From Planctomyces sp. (GTDB taxonomy: Bacteria > Planctomycetota > Planctomycetia > Planctomycetales > Planctomycetaceae), in assembly GCA_005778225.1 (NCBI GenBank), contig SXPC01000203.1, positions 1 to 36,802 of the forward strand: a stretch of DNA of 36,802 nucleotides. The letters are read 5' to 3'. Of the stretch, positions 16,588 through 25,808 are shown piece after piece. A program made the position numbers and the translations under genes. The notes under the pieces are model-generated. The model made no database searches. It saw nothing but the letters and a program-made list of their open reading frames with translations, and was not told the DNA's origin. How positions within the stretch are numbered: the first letter of the stretch is position 1; each line of letters starts with the position of its first letter.

Positions 16588-17172
16588 TCAGCTGACGGGC
16601 TGATAATGGAGGCCATAACCTGCAATAACCCCTGAATCCGGAATCATTTCCATTTTGGAGAACAGCTGCATGTGCAGGCCGTTGAGGAAGCCCCAGTCGT
16701 CTAAATCATGCTGAAGCTCAAAAGCTTTGATGAGAGTGGGGACATCGAGTTCGAGAGTGGCTTCGAAGTTGGTCGAGTCCTCGTTCTTGCGAGCTCTGAG
16801 GTCAAGGATATCGACATTCTGGCCGGCTAGAAATGCGCAGATGCCACGCAGCAAGCCCGGGGCGTCTTTTCCGCTCAGGTGCAGAAACATGCGTGTTGTG
16901 TCTCGAGATTTGGGAGCCTGGCTCTCGACGCGAGGAGCGAATGAGACCGACAGGCCATAGGCCCGTCCCGCATCGGAGAGGTGCTGGATAATGACCTCCG
17001 GCTGTCGATGATCAGGAAAATTAGCCGCGATGATCATGGTCAGGTGTTCGTTGACGACCGTCTGGCTGGCTTCGAACATGTCGCCGCCGAGTTCAGCGAG
17101 TGCTGTGGTGATCGCGGCGATGATTCCGGGGCGGTTTTGGGCGTGGAACATGAGGACGCAACGTTGTGGCAT
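16588..17172 (-). CDS. tandem ACT-domain protein (GcvR-like)
   Basis: The protein has 194 residues from the ATG at 17172, where the conserved sequence begins (MPQRCVLMFHAQNRPGIIAA). An upstream in-frame extension to 17385 is rich in His, Arg and Gln and looks non-coding. Two ACT domains are visible, about residues 4-78 and 94-170 (MFLHLSGKDAPGLLRGICAF). ACT domains bind amino acids. Two-ACT proteins of this size include the glycine cleavage repressor GcvR and related regulators, and Gly residues at the usual ligand turns (RPGI, APGL) are present. No DNA-binding domain or gcv gene is nearby, so the regulatory target is unknown. Confidence 0.85.
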   Translation of the reverse strand: MPQRCVLMFHAQNRPGIIAAITTALAELGGDMFEASQTVVNEHLTMIIAANFPDHRQPEVIIQHLSDAGRAYGLSVSFAPRVESQAPKSRDTTRMFLHLSGKDAPGLLRGICAFLAGQNVDILDLRARKNEDSTNFEATLELDVPTLIKAFELQHDLDDWGFLNGLHMQLFSKMEMIPDSGVIAGYGLHYQPVS

Positions 17173-17478
17173 GAGGCGATTCCTGCTCAACCTTCCGTCA
17201 GTTCCACGTCTTGAGAAATCGCATTGATCTCGGACGATGCCCTTGACGTAGTGAGTCTGTGTATGGGATGCTCGATCAGGTTTGGTGGGCCGCTGAACGT
17301 CGTGTCGGCTAGAGCGAAATCGTCGGTCTGATTGCCACTCAAAGAAGTGAGGTGAGGTGACTTGGGATGTGTTCTGAGCAACCAATCAAAAATCGCTCAT
17401 GGATTGTAGGTCTTAGGCGATATCAAGTCAATTTTCAGATTTGATCCTTCATCAAATCTTGGGGAATACAGAGGAATC
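17173..17478. other. divergent intergenic region with an inverted repeat
   Basis: These 306 bp separate the ACT-domain gene and the AI-2E permease gene. They hold the perfect inverted repeat at 17437-17459. Nothing else stands out. Confidence 0.4.
17437..17459. promoter_or_regulatory. perfect inverted repeat just upstream of the permease gene
   Basis: AGATTTGAT (17437-17445) and ATCAAATCT (17451-17459) are separated by 5 nt, ending 19 nt before the ATG of the permease gene. It could be an operator, or an RNA hairpin controlling translation start. The permease gene is overlapped by a Fis-type regulator gene that might bind here. Confidence 0.5.
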
Positions 17479-19014
17479 ATGTCATCATCAGTTCCGAACG
17501 ATTACCAGAAGGCTTTCGTCGCCCAAGCACCGGAAAGTCTTGATTCCCGTAGTCTTACGGTGAGAATGGTCTCGCTTATTGTCCTAGGGATCCTGATTTT
17601 TACCCTGGGGTTGACGTTCTTTCAGATCCTTTCTGCGTTCCTGCTCCCGATGTTCCTGGCAGGGATCCTGACGATCATCTGCCAGCCGATTTACAGCTAC
17701 TTTCTGCGACGCTTCAATAACAAGCGTTACTGGGCCGCCGGCGTAACCACAACCGCTCTTGTTTCCATCATCATGATTCCGACGGTGGTCGGCATTCTCA
17801 TCGGATCACTGCAGTTATACACACTCGCGACGCATCATCTCGATGCCGATAACTGGTCTCAATCTGTCGACGAAGTGGCACAGCGGCTGAACATTCGCAA
17901 GGCAGCGGAATGGTTACAAAAAACCTTCCCCGAGGCGAGAATCGATGAGTTCATTGAAGGCCTCGACAAAGAGGCTGAGCAGGTCATTAACGGTCAATCA
18001 TCGAACACAGAATCAGAAGCTTCAACGACATCCGATCCTGCTGCGGATGCGGAGGGGGTCGGTGTCGTCAAGAATGCGAATTCGCCGGAGGTACCCAGCC
18101 CACTCGAAAAATCTGAGACGCAGTTCGAGGAACTGGGTAAGGCCGCTGGCAACTCATCGAAACTGGGGATCGAAACCGCGACGACATCTGATGAGGTAAC
18201 ACCGAACGAAAATCATCGCGATGGCAAAGGGATGATGCATCCCGTTGAGCTGGAGATCCGCAAGCGTGAAGAAGAGATCCGTATGGGGCTTCAGAACTTC
18301 TTCGTTCAGATGGTGCAAACGACGCTGACCCCTGGTAACGCGCTCTCGTCATTCAACATTCTGGCGTCCCTCAGCTGGTCTGCGATGGGAGTCGTGATCT
18401 TTATCATCGCGATTTATTACTTTCTGGCTGACGGCCCGGCTCTGCTCAAGGCGTCCGAAGAGATGATTCCCGTCAACACGGAACACCAGCGGCGTCTTTA
18501 TCAACAATTCGCGATCGCGGTGCGAGCCGTCATGACGTCCACCATGCTCGCAGCAGGCGGGCAGGGGATTGCAACCTCTGCGATGTTGTGGTTCCTGGGC
18601 TTCGGCCACTTCTTCCTTTACACCATCGTCTGCACCCTCGCTGCTTTGATTCCACTGGGCGGCATCTGGCTGGTGTGGTTTCCCTGTATGATCATTCTGT
18701 TCTGGGACGGCTCGTACTTCTGGGGAACAGTCCTGTTTCTGTATGGGTTCTTCGTCGTCGGAACGATTGATAACGTCCTTCGCGCGTATATTCTGAACTC
18801 CGATGCGAAGCTGCATCCGCTGCTGGCATTCGTCACGATCCTCGGCGGCTTGCAGGCGATGGGGCTGTGGGGAGTGTTCATTGCACCGATCGTGGCTTCG
18901 GTTCTGCATGCCCTGGTGGTCATCTTCAACCAGGAACTGGCGGACCTCACGCGTGATCGCAATCTACTGAAAGAATCGTCGCCGAATATCCCGATCCCGG
19001 ATGCTCCCACATGA
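17479..19014 (+). CDS. AI-2E family permease (UPF0118/PF01594) with a large insertion
   Basis: The protein has 511 residues; family members usually have about 350. N-terminal helices lie at about 31-70 and 86-112. The C-terminal half carries the family core: SWSAMGVVIFIIAIYYFLAD, ALIPLGGIWLVWFP, GTIDNVLRAYIL and LGGLQAMGLWGVFIAPIVAS. The extra length is a polar stretch at about residues 160-275, rich in Ser, Thr and Glu (SSNTESEASTTSDPAADAEG). Family members include TqsA, linked to AI-2 export, and sodium/proton antiporters, so the substrate is open. AGAGGA precedes the ATG. The stop codon overlaps the start of the regulator gene (ATGA), so the two form an operon. Confidence 0.85.
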   Translation: MSSSVPNDYQKAFVAQAPESLDSRSLTVRMVSLIVLGILIFTLGLTFFQILSAFLLPMFLAGILTIICQPIYSYFLRRFNNKRYWAAGVTTTALVSIIMIPTVVGILIGSLQLYTLATHHLDADNWSQSVDEVAQRLNIRKAAEWLQKTFPEARIDEFIEGLDKEAEQVINGQSSNTESEASTTSDPAADAEGVGVVKNANSPEVPSPLEKSETQFEELGKAAGNSSKLGIETATTSDEVTPNENHRDGKGMMHPVELEIRKREEEIRMGLQNFFVQMVQTTLTPGNALSSFNILASLSWSAMGVVIFIIAIYYFLADGPALLKASEEMIPVNTEHQRRLYQQFAIAVRAVMTSTMLAAGGQGIATSAMLWFLGFGHFFLYTIVCTLAALIPLGGIWLVWFPCMIILFWDGSYFWGTVLFLYGFFVVGTIDNVLRAYILNSDAKLHPLLAFVTILGGLQAMGLWGVFIAPIVASVLHALVVIFNQELADLTRDRNLLKESSPNIPIPDAPT

Positions 19015-20372
19015 CGAAGCGTGCCGCGAAGTCCGGCCTTCTCGTCTGGCTGATGGAAACAAGCCAGCCGATGTATCTGGTGGATGTGAAGCGTCGGATT
19101 CGATTCTTCAATCATGGATCGGAGATGCTCTTCGGAGTGACCGCGGGGGATGTCCTCGGCAAACGCACGCCTTTCGCCGCCGGGCTGACGATGAGCGATG
19201 AATTCTCGACCGGGAATGAATCGCTGGAGAAACTGCTGTCACGCCTTTCGCCTCCGCCTGAATGTTTCACGTCGGGAGATATCGCGACGCTGCCGCTGGA
19301 TGCAGGCAGTACTGTCATCCAGTTTCTGCCGCTGCGTGATCCATCGGGCCAGATTGAGACGATTCTATGCTTCATTATTCCGGCTGTTGATCAGCAGCCG
19401 AGTGGTGACGTCGGCAACTACTGGCATCGATTCCTGGCGCAAGAGCTCGCAAAAGAACCGTGGTCGACGATTCACCTGGTGGGACGATCGCAGCTGTGGC
19501 AGAAAGTGAAGCGACAAGCGGATGTTGCTTCTCGAGCTCGCTGTCCGGTCTTCATCAGTGGATCTGTCGGGACCGGCAAGTCGGCGCTGGCCCGGTTTAT
19601 CGTGCAATCCTCACATGACCGTGCGAGTCGCGAGGTGATCTCTTTTGACACGAAGACCATTACGATTACTGCGTTTACCAATCACATCAAAGCGATTCTC
19701 GAACGCCAACAGCAGGGCGAATTCAAAAACGGTGTCATCCTCCTCGATGATATCGAGGGGGTTCCCAGAGATGTTCAACTGAAACTGAGTGAACTCGCGA
19801 CACACGGAACCTGGCTGATCGCGACCTCTCGACAAAGCCTTGATGAGCTTCGACTGCAGAACCTGCTGGCCCCCGAGTTTGACCTGCTGATCTCCAGTCT
19901 CGTTATTGAACTGCCGACGTTGCGCGAACGAGGTCCCGAGGATCTGGCGCTGCTCATGCAGATGTTTATCGCGGAGCAGAATCTCACTGCTGAAAAACAA
20001 GTCTCAGGATGGACCGAAGAGTTCCTGCTGGAAGTGATTGAATACCAGTGGCCTGCCAATCTTGCGGAGCTTCGAGACGTCATTGGACAGGCTCATCAGC
20101 AGGCCAGAGAGACAAAGCTGACACCGGCTGACCTCCCGTTTCGTTTTCGGATGGGGAAAGATGCTCAGCAACTTCGCGTCGAACAGGCATCACAGGACAA
20201 GCCATTCGAACCGCTCGATCTGGAGAAGCATCTGGAGCAGGTGGAACGACGCCTCATCGAACAGGCGATCGTCGCGGCCGGTGGGAACAAGACGCTCGCG
20301 GCGCAGTCGCTGGGGATGACGCGGGCGAAGTTTTACCGTCGGCTGGAGCAGCTCGGGGTAATGGAAGGTTAA
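19011..20372 (+). CDS. PAS-AAA-Fis regulator, NtrC-like but with degenerate activator motifs
   Basis: The protein has 453 residues. A PAS-like domain spans about 12-125 (SQPMYLVDVKRRIRFFNHGS, MLFGVTAGDVLGK). The AAA+ domain has Walker A at 184-191 (GSVGTGKS) and Walker B at 241-248 (GVILLDDI). A Fis-type helix-turn-helix lies at about 410-450 (AAGGNKTLAAQSLGMTRAKF). Order and length match sigma-54 enhancer-binding proteins. However, the GAFTGA loop that contacts sigma-54 is not intact; the aligned position reads TAFTNH (220-225). The usual arginine-finger motif (like REDLYYRL) is replaced by APEFDLLISSL. It therefore probably does not activate sigma-54 promoters in the standard way. It overlaps the permease gene by 4 nt. 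Confidence 0.85.
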   Translation: MTKRAAKSGLLVWLMETSQPMYLVDVKRRIRFFNHGSEMLFGVTAGDVLGKRTPFAAGLTMSDEFSTGNESLEKLLSRLSPPPECFTSGDIATLPLDAGSTVIQFLPLRDPSGQIETILCFIIPAVDQQPSGDVGNYWHRFLAQELAKEPWSTIHLVGRSQLWQKVKRQADVASRARCPVFISGSVGTGKSALARFIVQSSHDRASREVISFDTKTITITAFTNHIKAILERQQQGEFKNGVILLDDIEGVPRDVQLKLSELATHGTWLIATSRQSLDELRLQNLLAPEFDLLISSLVIELPTLRERGPEDLALLMQMFIAEQNLTAEKQVSGWTEEFLLEVIEYQWPANLAELRDVIGQAHQQARETKLTPADLPFRFRMGKDAQQLRVEQASQDKPFEPLDLEKHLEQVERRLIEQAIVAAGGNKTLAAQSLGMTRAKFYRRLEQLGVMEG

Positions 20373-20445
20373 TATCGCCGCTTCCCTGCGGTCACGAAGT
20401 TATCAATCGCGAAAAAGCCTAAAATATTTGACCACAGGTTGGCCC

Positions 20446-20835
20446 ATGTGGAATCCATATTGGAGTAATGTCACAAAACATGACGGTGAATTCGAAACAG
20501 AAGGCCATGGCAAGCTGAATGTATTAAGTGTCCTCGCGTTCTTTTTGGCATTGCCTGGTGTGCTATTGTTTCTGGCAGTTGTGTTTGAACCGCCCCCGCC
20601 ACCGAATCTTAGTCCTGAAGAATATTCTCAATACGATATCCCATGGGGGCTGTTCATCATGGTTGCGCCTTTCGGATTGGCGTCGTGTATTGTTGGAATG
20701 ATTTCTCTCTTTCAGGACGGCAAAGGCAAGATACTTGCCTTGTTATCGATCATTGCTGCTCTTCCTGTGGCATTGTTCTTCCCACTATTCGTTATTTTGT
20801 TCCCGTTCTTCCTACTGATGCTGCTTGGTCAATGA
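20446..20835 (+). CDS. small membrane protein, unknown function
   Basis: The protein has 129 residues from the ATG at 20446; an in-frame TTG at 20428 would add six residues. Three or four hydrophobic segments are visible: LNVLSVLAFFLALPGVLLFL, LFIMVAPFGLASCIVGMISL, and a long C-terminal stretch that may cross twice (IIAALPVALFFPLFVILFPF). A PPPPPN motif lies in the first external loop. Base composition looks more A/T-rich than its neighbours, which may hint at a different history. I do not recognise the family. It lies between the regulator and argB on the same strand. Confidence 0.65.
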   Translation: MWNPYWSNVTKHDGEFETEGHGKLNVLSVLAFFLALPGVLLFLAVVFEPPPPPNLSPEEYSQYDIPWGLFIMVAPFGLASCIVGMISLFQDGKGKILALLSIIAALPVALFFPLFVILFPFFLLMLLGQ

Positions 20836-20946
20836 AAATCCAGACGCCCATGCCTCTTTTTGTTTAGCTTTCTTCGCGGTTTTGGTATTCCTATGGTCCG
20901 CCTTCGCGACATCACAGCTGATCACGAGAATGTTTGAAAGTCATCC

Positions 20947-21846
20947 ATGCCGTCGAACAATCCGAAAATCCAGGAAGCGATCCAAAAAGCAGACGTTCTG
21001 GTCGATGCGCTGGAGTACATTCGTCGGTTTCGTGATCGTCACATTGTGATCAAGCTCGGCGGATCTGCGCTGGAAGAGCCGGAAGCGGTCCGTGAGTTTT
21101 TGACGGATGTGATCTTCCTGGAATCGGTCGGCATGAAGCCAATCATTGTGCATGGCGGTGGGAAGTCGATCAGCCGGGCGATGAAGGATGCGGGGATCGA
21201 GCCACGCTTTGTGCAGGGACGACGCTTCACCGATGAATCGACGATGAACATCGTCGGCGATGTTCTTGCCGGGGAGATCTGCGAAGCGGTCGTGCAGGAG
21301 ATCCAGGCACAGGGAGGACGAGCAGTCGGGCTGAACTTCAAGTCGCAGAATATCCTCATCGCAGAGAAACTGATGCTCGATGACGAAGCCTCCGGTGAGA
21401 AGATCGATCTGGGGCAAGTCGGCCATGTCGTTGATATTCAGCGTGATATCCTGCTGGCGATGTGTCGCGCGGATACGATTCCGGTCTTGCCATCAGTCGC
21501 GAAGGATCGTGATGGCAAGCTGATGAACGTCAATGCGGATACCGCAGCGGCTGCGGTTGCGCGACTGATTCATGCAGAGAAGCTGGTCTTCGTCAGCGAT
21601 GTGCCGGGGATCTGCATGGATCGACATGACCCCTCGACGCTGATCTCGCATCTCGATGCAGCCAAGTGTCGCGAGCTGATGAAAACGGGCGTGATCGACG
21701 CAGGGATGATTCCGAAGGTCGAAGCTGCGATTGATGCGCTCAAAGCGGGGGTGAAGAAGATCCACCTGATCGATGCTCGCATCCCGCATGCCTTGCTGTT
21801 GGAGATTTATTCGACCGAGGGGATCGGGACAGAGATTGTGCTGTAA
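20947..21846 (+). CDS. argB: acetylglutamate kinase
   Basis: The protein has 299 residues. ArgB phosphorylates N-acetylglutamate with ATP, the second step of arginine biosynthesis. Motifs are VIKLGGSAL (about 34-42), [45 protein letters not shown] and [11 protein letters not shown]. The N-terminal helix before the kinase core ([20 protein letters not shown]) is the feature that marks arginine-sensitive hexameric forms, so feedback inhibition is likely. No other arg gene is nearby. Its stop is 9 bp from a dispersed inverted repeat shared with the convergent smc gene. Confidence 0.97.
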   Translation: MPSNNPKIQEAIQKADVLVDALEYIRRFRDRHIVIKLGGSALEEPEAVREFLTDVIFLESVGMKPIIVHGGGKSISRAMKDAGIEPRFVQGRRFTDESTMNIVGDVLAGEICEAVVQEIQAQGGRAVGLNFKSQNILIAEKLMLDDEASGEKIDLGQVGHVVDIQRDILLAMCRADTIPVLPSVAKDRDGKLMNVNADTAAAAVARLIHAEKLVFVSDVPGICMDRHDPSTLISHLDAAKCRELMKTGVIDAGMIPKVEAAIDALKAGVKKIHLIDARIPHALLLEIYSTEGIGTEIVL

Positions 21847-21854
21847 TCGGAGTT

Positions 21855-21933
21855 GTGTGCCACGGCTGTGTCAGCCGTGCCGGGTTCACGTTTTGCGTCG
21901 AAGTGAAGAGCACGGCCGACGCGGCCGTGGCAC
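21855..21933. repeat. dispersed inverted repeat, class A copy 2
   Basis: The left arm (21855-21879) starts GTGTGCCACGGCTGTG, and the right arm (21911-21933) is its near inverse ending GGCCGTGGCAC. The layout matches the copy at 7484-7560: one GCTGTGTCAGC arm and one GCCG-GTCGGC arm with a short unrelated spacer. It occupies nearly all of the convergent argB-smc gap. Confidence 0.85.
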
Positions 21934-21945
21934 CCTGGACCAAAA

Positions 21946-24900
21946 TTACGCGGCTTTGCTTTCGCGGATTTCGCCGTTGTCGTTGACCTGATCGAGTTTG
22001 ACGGAGAGGCGTTTACTCACACCGGCGGTTTCCATGGTGACGCCGTAGATCGAGTCGGCGACGGTCATGCTGCGTTTGCGGTGGGTGATCATGACGAACT
22101 GGGTCTGTTGCTTGAAGGTCGCCAGGACGTTGATGTAGCGGTCGATGTTGGCTTCATCCAGGGCGGCATCGACCTCATCGAGAATACAGAACGGGCTAGG
22201 CTTGTTCTTGAAGAGTGCAAACAGCAACCCGACGGCGGTCAGCGTTTTTTCGCCCCCCGATAAGAGTGACAATGACCGCAACTCTTTGCCTGGCGGACGT
22301 GCAGTGATATCGATACCGCATTCCAGAGGGTCGTTCGGATCTTCCAGGATGATGTCACCTTCGCCGCCGCCGAAGAGTTGACGGAAGAGGATCTGGAACT
22401 GGCCGCGGACACTTTCGTAGGTCTCGATGAAGAGGCGTTTGCTCTCGACGTTGATCTTGCGAATAATGTCTTCCAGGGTGAACTTGGCTTCGTTGAGGTC
22501 GGCGAGCTGCAGGGACATTTCCTTAAAGCGGCCTTCGAGCTCCTGCAGATCCTTCAAGCTGTCTGTGTTGACGGAGCCGATCATCTTGAGCTTGCGGCGC
22601 AGGCGTTCGACGCGTTCGAAGAGCTCAGTTCGGACTGCTTCGTAGTTCCAGTTCTGCTCGATTTCTTCGAGCATGCCCTCATCGAGTTGCTCAGAGTCGG
22701 CATCGGCTGACCCCGGAAGCGAGATGCCGCGTTCCTGCAGATACAGCTGATAGGAAGACGCCCTGGTCTCGGCGACATCCTGGAGTGTCATCTGGTACTC
22801 TTCCTGCATTTTCTCAGCGAGGTTTTCGAGAGTCCGCTGATGATCGCGCGTCGTCTGGTCGAGGGTGTAACGCTGCTCCTGGAGGCCTCTTAGCGTGCCA
22901 CGCAGCTGCTGATCCTGCTGATGAAGAATGCCGCGTCGTGATTCGACACGAATCTTCTCGGCCGACTTCTTCTCATAGTCACCCGCAAGGCGACATTCGT
23001 TGCCGATGAGTTCATCGAGTTTGGCGCGTGTGTTGAGGACGACGAGATCGCTCTTCTCGATCCGCTGGCCTGTCTGTTCGAGACGTCGATGGGCTTCCTG
23101 CAGGTGACCTTGTCGCTGGACTGCTTCTTCATCGAGACGTTCAATTGTCTGCACGAGCGCACGCAGACGCTCAGAGCTTTGTACGGTCGACAGCTGGAGC
23201 TCGGCGAGTTCTTCGCTGATGACGCGGACCTGCTTGTGATGGGCGATGACGTCTTGCTCGATGCGGGAATGTTCGGTCTGAACTTCTTCCAGTGCAATTC
23301 GCAAGTTGGTGATCTCTTCGTCGGTCGTGACCATGTCAGATTCGAGGCCGCCGACGTGCGTTTCCAGACGCAGCAGGTCGTTCTCGACGCGGGCACGTTC
23401 TTCTTCGAGTCGCCCACATTCGCGCTGTTGAGTCTGCAATTCGACCTGATGCTGATTGAGCTCATTCGTCTGTGCCAGTGACTCCTGACGGACACGCTGC
23501 TCTTCGGTGGAGATCTCTTTGAGCTGACGAATGATCTCGACGGCTTCGATCTGAGCTGACTTGAGAAACTCTTCGCATTCGATGGTCTGACGACGAATCT
23601 GCATCAACTCGCTGCGACGTGAGATGACCGACTGCTCGGGCTGGACGGCTCCAAGATAAGCAACTCCGCCGCGATCAATGAGCTCGCCCTGCAGCGTCAC
23701 GAAACGACCCATGCCACGGGTGCCGCGAGAGAGTTCCCGCGCGATCTGCAGGTTCTCGACAACCCAGGTATCGCCCAGGACCCGCTCCGCGAGTTCGCTC
23801 CCCGGCAGGCTGACGGAGGTGACAAGCTGGTCGGCCCGGGAGATCACGCCAGGAAACTCTGAGAAATCTGGCAGCCCGCTCCAGGCAGGTGTCCCGACAA
23901 GATCGAGGAACCCGATCCGCTCCGACAAGTCCGGCTGATGATCAATCAGGTGATCAACGAGTCCAACAACGTCACTCGTGACGATCCAGTGAGCCCGTTC
24001 CGCGAGCGCGACTTCGACGACCGCTGCATGGAGAAAATCGATCTCCATCATGTCGGCGACGAGACCCTTGATCGTGTTCCAGGGGGCCGTCGAAACCGTG
24101 CGGGCACGCTTCAGAATTTCCTTGAGCCCGACAGCCAGTCCGGCCTGTTTAGACTCCAGTTCAGAAAGGACGAGCGATCTGGCTTCAAGCCCTGACTTTT
24201 TCTCGCGTGCCTGACCTTCCTGCTCCTGCAGTTCCTTCTGGCGTTCGACCAGTCGAGATCGCTTCTCGGCTAACTCCGCCAGAGAACGCTGTTGGACTTT
24301 CTGAGCGGCACTCAAATCATCAAAACGCGAGAGCAACTGCTGCTCGCGAGCATGTGCGTCTTCGAGTACTTCTTTGAGATCAGTCAGCTGCTGTTGATTG
24401 CGTTTGATCGCAGAACGAACGGTTTCCTGTTTGGCCGCCAGAACCGAGCGTTGTTGTGTCAGTTGGCTGACGCGAAGTTCCGACGCCTGGATGCTGCGAG
24501 TCAGTTCGATCTTCTGCTTCTCAAGTCGATCTGCCTCGACTTTGAGTTCGCCAAGTTCCGTTCGCTTGGTGGTCTCTGCGGCTTTTTGAGTTTCTGTCAG
24601 TTGCTGCAGTTCCGCGTGACGAGTCTTCTCCTGCTCCAGACGTGTCGCCATCTCGGCGTGACGCTTGAGGAGAAGTTGTCGTTGATAGCGCAAACGTCCC
24701 TGGTCATCAATCGTTTCGACATGACGCTGCGCCTCGTAACGCATCGTCGCCTGTTGCTCGACGATCGATTCACGGACAGCAGAGAGTTGTCGCGAGACGA
24801 ACTGAACATCGCGATCCTTCTGCGTCAGCTGATCGTTCAGGCCTGCCAGTTCCGTCTCGACGGCTTCTGCTTTCGCCTGCGTGGCTTCGAGATCCTTCGC

Positions 24901-25650
24901 GAGGACGGCATCCTTCTCCTGGCAGTCTTGAATGATTTCTGAGGCAAACTGAAATTCGTCAGCCGCATAGCCCAGCCACCAGGTTTTCAGTTCGGTGTAG
25001 GCCTCGTGATACTTGGCAGCTTTGGCGGCGTGTGTGCGTGTCGAATTCAGTCGCGCTTCGACTTCATCGACGATGTCCTGCAGACGCGCGAGGTTGAGGT
25101 TAACCCGTTCGAGCTTCTTTTCGGCTTCCTGCTTGCGTGCCTTGTAGCGACTAATCCCAGCTGCTTCTTCGATGAACTGACGACGAGACAGCGAGTTCCC
25201 CTGCAGGATCTGACCGACGCGTCCCTGCTCGATGATGTTGTACGCAGACAGACCTGCTCCGGTCCCCATGAGCAGGTCGCGAACATCTTTTAAGCGGACG
25301 CTGGTATTGTTGATCAAATATTCGGAATCGCCGCCGCGGTAAAGTCGACGGCCGATCTGAACTTCACTGGCTTCGAGTGGCAGCAGGTTGTTGGTGTTGT
25401 CAAACGAGATGATGGCTTCGGCATAGCCTGACGGGCGAGCGGACTTTGAGCCGTTGAAGATGACGTCGGTCATCTCGCTGCCGCGGAGGCTCTTGGGGCT
25501 TTGATCTCCGAGGATCCACTTAATTGCATCGACGACGTTACTCTTCCCCGACCCGTTCGGGCCGACGACGCAGGTGATCCCTGTGTCGAACTCAAAACGC
25601 GTTCGCTCAGCGAAGCTTTTGAATCCAAAGAGTTCGAGGGCTTTTAACAT
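21946..25650 (-). CDS. smc: chromosome segregation protein SMC
   Basis: The protein has 1234 residues from the ATG at 25650 ([19 protein letters not shown]). An in-frame ATG 28 codons upstream precedes no conserved sequence. SMC is the ATPase of the bacterial condensin complex. The head has Walker A GPNGSGKS (30-37), the ABC signature LSGGEKT (from residue 1130) and Walker [16 protein letters not shown] (from 1154). Two long coiled-coil arms flank a hinge near residues 490-650 ([20 protein letters not shown], then [20 protein letters not shown]). Length and layout are normal. ScpB, its partner, is encoded at 7584-8372. The 3' end abuts a class A repeat. Confidence 0.97.
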   Translation of the reverse strand: MLKALELFGFKSFAERTRFEFDTGITCVVGPNGSGKSNVVDAIKWILGDQSPKSLRGSEMTDVIFNGSKSARPSGYAEAIISFDNTNNLLPLEASEVQIGRRLYRGGDSEYLINNTSVRLKDVRDLLMGTGAGLSAYNIIEQGRVGQILQGNSLSRRQFIEEAAGISRYKARKQEAEKKLERVNLNLARLQDIVDEVEARLNSTRTHAAKAAKYHEAYTELKTWWLGYAADEFQFASEIIQDCQEKDAVLAKDLEATQAKAEAVETELAGLNDQLTQKDRDVQFVSRQLSAVRESIVEQQATMRYEAQRHVETIDDQGRLRYQRQLLLKRHAEMATRLEQEKTRHAELQQLTETQKAAETTKRTELGELKVEADRLEKQKIELTRSIQASELRVSQLTQQRSVLAAKQETVRSAIKRNQQQLTDLKEVLEDAHAREQQLLSRFDDLSAAQKVQQRSLAELAEKRSRLVERQKELQEQEGQAREKKSGLEARSLVLSELESKQAGLAVGLKEILKRARTVSTAPWNTIKGLVADMMEIDFLHAAVVEVALAERAHWIVTSDVVGLVDHLIDHQPDLSERIGFLDLVGTPAWSGLPDFSEFPGVISRADQLVTSVSLPGSELAERVLGDTWVVENLQIARELSRGTRGMGRFVTLQGELIDRGGVAYLGAVQPEQSVISRRSELMQIRRQTIECEEFLKSAQIEAVEIIRQLKEISTEEQRVRQESLAQTNELNQHQVELQTQQRECGRLEEERARVENDLLRLETHVGGLESDMVTTDEEITNLRIALEEVQTEHSRIEQDVIAHHKQVRVISEELAELQLSTVQSSERLRALVQTIERLDEEAVQRQGHLQEAHRRLEQTGQRIEKSDLVVLNTRAKLDELIGNECRLAGDYEKKSAEKIRVESRRGILHQQDQQLRGTLRGLQEQRYTLDQTTRDHQRTLENLAEKMQEEYQMTLQDVAETRASSYQLYLQERGISLPGSADADSEQLDEGMLEEIEQNWNYEAVRTELFERVERLRRKLKMIGSVNTDSLKDLQELEGRFKEMSLQLADLNEAKFTLEDIIRKINVESKRLFIETYESVRGQFQILFRQLFGGGEGDIILEDPNDPLECGIDITARPPGKELRSLSLLSGGEKTLTAVGLLFALFKNKPSPFCILDEVDAALDEANIDRYINVLATFKQQTQFVMITHRKRSMTVADSIYGVTMETAGVSKRLSVKLDQVNDNGEIRESKAA

Positions 25651-25738
25651 GGGACAGGGAGGGCTTAGGGCTTGGGGATGAGGGCTTGGCCAGAAAGAAA
25701 GATCGAGTCGACTTTGAGTTTGCACTTCACGCAAACGA

Positions 25739-25764
25739 ACCCCGGAGGGGGGGTGATCCGGGGT
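25739..25764. other. GC-rich hairpin between the FlgI-like gene and smc
   Basis: ACCCCGGA (25739-25746) pairs with TCCGGGGT (25757-25764) around a 10-nt loop, with further partial pairing outside. It sits 3' of the FlgI-like gene and upstream of smc. No strong T run is present, so termination is uncertain. Confidence 0.45.
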
Positions 25765-25808
25765 CGTTCGCGATGGAAGTGAGGCTCAACGAAGCGGGGG
25801 GATTTCTC

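Noticed and set aside
17173..17385. N-terminal extension of the ACT-domain protein
   Set aside because: The 71 extra residues are rich in Arg, His and Gln with no fold, and the conserved ACT sequence starts exactly at the ATG at 17172.
24292..24942. A 216-codon plus-strand ORF opposite smc
   Set aside because: It lies fully inside the coiled-coil part of SMC on the other strand; the Leu/Phe-rich translation mirrors Glu/Lys codons.
25651..25734. Upstream extension of smc by 28 codons
   Set aside because: The extension has no SMC similarity and encodes low-complexity Pro/Ser-rich sequence over a CCCTAAGCCC-type tract; the conserved protein starts at the ATG at 25650.
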